Positions 5,111 through 7,946 of a stretch of DNA of 7,946 nt are shown here, piece by piece; the first letter of the stretch is position 1; each line of letters begins with the position of its first letter. The stretch is from Campylobacterales bacterium. GTDB lineage: Bacteria > Campylobacterota > Campylobacteria > Campylobacterales > Sulfurovaceae. Location of the stretch: the NCBI GenBank assembly GCA_016937075.1, contig JAFGWQ010000008.1, positions 1 through 7,946 on the forward strand, read 5' to 3'. Both the position numbers and the translations under genes were made by a program. The notes under the pieces are model-generated. The model was not told the origin of the DNA, searched no databases, and saw only the letters and a list, made by a program, of their open reading frames with translations.

Positions 5111-5329
5111 ATGTTACATGAATATAGGGATGAAATAACTGCACTAAAACAAAGCAATGCACATTTCGCAAAAATTTTTGAAAAACACAATGAACTTGAT
5201 CAAAAAGCCAAAAATGCCGATGAAGGCAGATTGCATTTAAGCGATGCAGAGCTTGAACAAATTAAAAAAGAGAAACTTCTACTTAAAGACGAAGCGCTTA
5301 AACTCATTTTGGAATTCAAAAACGCATAA
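5111..5329 (+). CDS. Small YdcH-family (DUF465) coiled-coil protein
   Basis: 72 residues, highly charged and helical. It starts MLHEYRDEITALKQSNAHF, with FEKHNELDQK at 23-32, then EQIKKEKLLLKDEALKLI (49-66). This matches the E. coli YdcH pattern (PEYRD...LK...F...F-KHN-LD...KK-KL-LKDE). YdcH/DUF465 proteins are widespread small alpha-helical hairpins of unknown function; I do not assign one. There is no signal peptide or membrane segment, so it is probably cytosolic. The start is fixed by AGGAG 5 nt upstream. A strong hairpin follows the stop codon. From memory, a similar small gene sits near rpmB in Campylobacter, which would make this a conserved neighbour; that is unverified. Confidence 0.88.
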   Translation: MLHEYRDEITALKQSNAHFAKIFEKHNELDQKAKNADEGRLHLSDAELEQIKKEKLLLKDEALKLILEFKNA

Positions 5330-5346
5330 GCTTAAATACTAAGAGC

Positions 5347-5378
5347 ATAAAATCTCATCTACAATGATGGGATTTTAT
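5347..5378. terminator. Bidirectional rho-independent terminator
   Basis: ATAAAATCTCATC (5347-5359) pairs with GATGGGATTTTAT (5366-5378), 13 bp with one G-U pair and a TACAAT loop. The A-run/T-run flanks let it act on both strands. It lies between the stop codons of the convergent YdcH-like gene (5329) and dedA (5392), as expected for a shared terminator. Confidence 0.75.
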
Positions 5379-5391
5379 AAATCAACATAAA

Positions 5392-6003
5392 CTATTTTTC
5401 TTCTAACACTTCTTTTTTTATTTTCCATACATATATAATAGCTATAACTATAATTGCACTCAAAGCTATAATAGTAGCACGGCCTAAATAATGTTCGATC
5501 AATGATTCATTTGAACCAACAAAATAACCTAAGAACATCAACACAAGTACCCATATGGCAGATCCCAGTGTAGTATAAGCAGAAAATTTAACAAGATTCA
5601 TTTTGGCATAACCTGCCGGAAGAGAAATCAAATGACGAACTCCCATGATCAATCTACCGCTAAATGTAGATATTTCGCCGTGCTTGTGAAAAAAATGTTC
5701 TAATTTTTCTAGTTTTTCAGGTGACAGAAGTATATATTTGCCGTATCTAATCAAAAATGCTCTGCCATATTTCATAGCAAAATAGTAATTGAACAGCGCA
5801 CCGCCCAAAGAACCAAGCACTCCCATAAGTGTAGCTATGATGAAATTCATCTCGCCTTTTTGAGCCAAATAACCAGCCGGTATCATGACTACTTCGCTAG
5901 GAACAGGCACAAATGTACTTTCTAAAAACATTAAGATAAAGATTCCAACGTATCCGACACCGCCAATGGCATCAACTATCCATTGGGCTATTTCATGCAT
6001 CAT
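5392..6003 (-). CDS. DedA-family (VTT-domain) inner membrane protein
   Basis: 203 residues, polytopic inner-membrane protein. Hydrophobic segments lie at about 17-45 (with the re-entrant LESTFVPVPSEVVMIPAG motif), 53-77, 140-163 and 175-194; the tail KIKKEVLEEK is charged. The second family motif is visible as FSGRLIMGVRHLISLPAGYAKM (114-135), with R117 and R123 conserved. Position 120 is Met where family members usually have Pro (R-x-x-P-x-x-R). DedA proteins are linked to membrane homeostasis, and some transport undecaprenyl phosphate or phospholipids across the membrane; the substrate here is unknown. Two adjacent ATGs (6003, 6000) are both possible starts, with only a weak GAG-like site upstream. 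The gene lies 12 bp after accA, so it is probably co-transcribed and coupled in a fabF-accA-dedA unit. I am not giving a gene symbol because paralogues are hard to separate. Confidence 0.9.
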   Translation of the reverse strand: MMHEIAQWIVDAIGGVGYVGIFILMFLESTFVPVPSEVVMIPAGYLAQKGEMNFIIATLMGVLGSLGGALFNYYFAMKYGRAFLIRYGKYILLSPEKLEKLEHFFHKHGEISTFSGRLIMGVRHLISLPAGYAKMNLVKFSAYTTLGSAIWVLVLMFLGYFVGSNESLIEHYLGRATIIALSAIIVIAIIYVWKIKKEVLEEK

Positions 6004-6015
6004 TGATAAATTTAC

Positions 6016-6951
6016 TTACTCGGTAAATGCGCCCACAGATGTAAGCTTTGTGTATCTCTTTTCCAGCATCTCTTCTGTAGACATTGCTTGAAGCTCTTTT
6101 AATGACTTAAGATAATATGTTTTTAATACATTTGCCGCACTTTGCTTGTCTCTGTGAGCACCAATTAATGGCTCATCAAGTACATCGTCTACAAGATGAT
6201 GCTTCATAAGATCGTCTGGCGTGATTTTAAGTGCTTTTGTAGCTACCTCTACCTTTTTAGGATCATCCCACAATATAGCAGAACAACCTTCCGGAGAGAT
6301 AACCGAAAATACCGAATAACGCATCATAGCAAGTCTATCCGCGACACTAATTGCCAAGGCTCCGCCACTGCCGCCTTCGCCTATAACAATAGAGATAAGC
6401 GGTACTTTTATACTTGTAAATTCAAATAGATTTCTCGCTATTGCTTCACTTTGACCTCGCTCTTCAGCCCCAAGTCCAGGATATGCACCCGGAGTATCTA
6501 CTAACAAAAGTACAGGTATATCAAATTTCTCGGCCAATCTAACTGCTCGCAACGCTTTGCGATATCCTTCGGGATTTGGCATACCAAAATTTCTCTTGAT
6601 CTTATTTTTTGTACCTCTTCCTTTTTGTTCGCCTATGACCATTGTTTTATGGCCATCAATCCAGCCAATATAACAAACAAGTGCTGTATCATCACGAAAT
6701 GCACGATCTCCATGGATCTCGTGGCTATTTTCCAAGATCAATCGAATATAATCAAGTGCATAAGGACGATCCGGATGGCGCGCCAATTGAAGCTTTTGAT
6801 AATCATTCAAACCGCCATAAGTTTTTTGGACTTCTTTATCCAACTCTTTTTGAAGCTTTTCAAGAGTTTGCAGATCCCCCTCGGCCTTTGCAGATTCTAT
6901 AGCCTCATCTAGATGCTCGATACGTTTTTCGAAATCAAGATAAGTTACCAT
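6016..6951 (-). CDS. accA: Acetyl-CoA carboxylase carboxyltransferase subunit alpha
   Basis: 311 residues, full length. AccA pairs with AccD to form the carboxyltransferase that moves CO2 from biotin-BCCP to acetyl-CoA, producing malonyl-CoA for fatty-acid synthesis in the cytosol. Visible: N-terminal helical segment (about 4-45), LARHPDRPYALDYI, HGDRAF (80-85), the crotonase-like core LLLVDTPGAYPGLGAEERGQ (148-167), GEGGSGGALAI (191-201) and SPEGCSAILW (219-228). I chose the ATG at 6951 over the TTG at 6954 because AAGGA (6958-6962 on the complement) is then 6 nt away rather than 3. That ribosome binding site overlaps the fabF stop codon, implying coupling. It lies between fabF and dedA; fabF-accA is, from memory, also the Campylobacter order. 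Confidence 0.97.
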   Translation of the reverse strand: MVTYLDFEKRIEHLDEAIESAKAEGDLQTLEKLQKELDKEVQKTYGGLNDYQKLQLARHPDRPYALDYIRLILENSHEIHGDRAFRDDTALVCYIGWIDGHKTMVIGEQKGRGTKNKIKRNFGMPNPEGYRKALRAVRLAEKFDIPVLLLVDTPGAYPGLGAEERGQSEAIARNLFEFTSIKVPLISIVIGEGGSGGALAISVADRLAMMRYSVFSVISPEGCSAILWDDPKKVEVATKALKITPDDLMKHHLVDDVLDEPLIGAHRDKQSAANVLKTYYLKSLKELQAMSTEEMLEKRYTKLTSVGAFTE

Positions 6952-6960
6952 CAAAAATCC

Positions 6961-7946
6961 TTAAAGCTTTTTAAAAATAACAACACCGTTGGTTCCGCCG
7001 AAACCAAATGAATTGCTCATTGCAATATTAATATTTGCTTTTCTAGCTTCATTAGGAACATAATCCAGATCACAATCAGGATCAGGTGTAGTATAATTAA
7101 TAGTTGGAGGCAAAATGCCGTCTCTCATAGCCATAAGAGTAATAACTGCTTCTATCGAACCTGCGGCTCCAAGACAATGGCCTATTTGCCCCTTGGTAGA
7201 ACTTACAACAGGAACGTTTGATCCAAATACATCTTTAATGGCTGCAGTTTCATTTTTGTCATTAGCAGGTGTACTTGTGCCATGTGCGTTAATATAATCC
7301 ACTTTTGGATTTCCTGCCATTGCTAGCGCAGCTTTCATGGCACGAGCAGGACCATCAACTACCGGTGTTGTGATGTGATTGGCATCTCCACTTTCACCAA
7401 AACCTATAATTTCTCCATAGATCTTAGCTCCCCTGGCAACCGCAGATTCATACTCTTCAAGCACCAAAGCCCCGGCACCTTCTCCCATTACAAATCCGTT
7501 TCTATCGCTATCAAAAGGTCTTGAAGATTGTTGTGGATTTTCGTTATTTGTACTAAGTGCTTTCATAGATGCAAATCCACCTATTCCTACAGGACAAATT
7601 GCTGATTCTGCGCCAACTACCAACATTTTATCTGCTCCGCCGATCATAATCGTTTTGGCTGCTTCAGCGATAGCATGCGTACCTGCTGCACAAGCTGTAA
7701 CAGATGAAAGGTTTGGCCCTTTTAACCCGTGATCTATAGATATAAATCCTCCAAGCATATTAACAAGTGCTGATGGTATAAAAAATGGAGAAATTCTGCG
7801 CGGGCCTTTTTCTTCACATACAAGCGAGTTTTTCTCTATATTTGGAAGCCCACCTATGCCGGAAGCCGACGAGATACCAAATCTCTCTTCATTGTATCCA
7901 TCCTTAAATCCAGCATCAGCCATAGCTTCTTTGGCTGCTTTTATAC
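6961..7946 (-). CDS. fabF: 3-oxoacyl-[ACP] synthase II (5' end outside window)
   Basis: The condensing enzyme that elongates acyl-ACP with malonyl-ACP in type II fatty-acid synthesis. The frame stays open to the window edge: codons before the Met at 7923 read IKAAKEA, which matches the usual LKAAKEAMEDAG of FabF, so that Met is internal and roughly the first 80 residues are missing. The catalytic triad is intact: nucleophile Cys in SSVTACAAGTHA (codon 7690-7692 on the complement), His in NAHGTSTPAND, and His in TKGQIGHCLGAAGS. The C-terminal SNSFGFGGTN glycine-rich loop is also complete. Its product pathway uses the malonyl-CoA made by the next gene, accA, 9 bp downstream. FabB is less likely given the overall match to FabF. 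acpP probably lies just upstream, outside the window. Confidence 0.95.
   Translation of the reverse strand, partial: IKAAKEAMADAGFKDGYNEERFGISSASGIGGLPNIEKNSLVCEEKGPRRISPFFIPSALVNMLGGFISIDHGLKGPNLSSVTACAAGTHAIAEAAKTIMIGGADKMLVVGAESAICPVGIGGFASMKALSTNNENPQQSSRPFDSDRNGFVMGEGAGALVLEEYESAVARGAKIYGEIIGFGESGDANHITTPVVDGPARAMKAALAMAGNPKVDYINAHGTSTPANDKNETAAIKDVFGSNVPVVSSTKGQIGHCLGAAGSIEAVITLMAMRDGILPPTINYTTPDPDCDLDYVPNEARKANINIAMSNSFGFGGTNGVVIFKKL

Noticed and set aside
6952..6954. TTG start for accA
   Set aside because: It would be only 3 nt from the AAGGA, whereas the adjacent ATG at 6951 has 6-nt spacing.
1..7946. Hidden defence, toxin-antitoxin, phage, CRISPR or secretion system
   Set aside because: Every sizeable frame belongs to a recognisable housekeeping family or is a shadow of one; no direct-repeat arrays, integrase, transposase or tRNA were seen.

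Overview
The window looks like an ordinary chromosomal segment of a Campylobacterota (epsilonproteobacterial) genome, most likely a free-living, Sulfurimonas/Sulfurovum-like lineage rather than a host-restricted one. The reasons are low-GC coding DNA, protein sequences that read like epsilonproteobacterial versions throughout (UvrB tail, L28, ArgJ, AccA, FabF), promoters with good TATAAT -10 boxes but no clear -35, and gene neighbourhoods (fabF-accA; rpe next to rpmB and dnaQ) that I recall from Campylobacter jejuni. The genus is inferred from memory, not from a search.

Layout, left to right. (1) 1-564, + strand: the 3' end of uvrB, cut by the window edge. (2) 565-803: the longest non-coding stretch. 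Its core (about 609-765) is densely folded, with TGTCATCC/GGGTGACA ends and at least two strong internal hairpins; it looks like a dispersed intergenic repeat. It ends just before a TATAAT promoter box. (3) 804-1328, + strand: a YrdA-like gamma-class carbonic anhydrase family protein. (4) 1335-3341, - strand: a tightly overlapping rpe-trpF-dnaQ operon (ribulose-5-phosphate 3-epimerase, phosphoribosylanthranilate isomerase, DEDDh exonuclease/DNA polymerase III epsilon). (5) 3342-3508: a divergent promoter region. (6) 3509-3721, + strand: rpmB (ribosomal protein L28), followed by two hairpins. (7) 3831-5036, + strand: argJ, whose Shine-Dalgarno sequence sits in a small perfect hairpin. (8) 5111-5329, + strand: a small YdcH/DUF465 coiled-coil protein, ending in a bidirectional terminator. 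(9) 5392-7946, - strand: fabF-accA-dedA, with fabF cut at its 5' end by the window edge.

Functionally this is housekeeping: DNA repair and proofreading (uvrB, dnaQ), pentose phosphate metabolism (rpe), tryptophan and arginine synthesis (trpF, argJ), translation (rpmB), and malonyl-CoA supply with fatty-acid elongation (accA, fabF) plus a membrane protein of a lipid-transport family (dedA). All genes look intact apart from the two cut by the window edges. I see no transposase, CRISPR array, tRNA, rRNA, phage gene or defence system. I also see no convincing undescribed protein system. The most interesting material is non-coding: the structured repeat at 609-765 and the hairpin over the argJ ribosome binding site.
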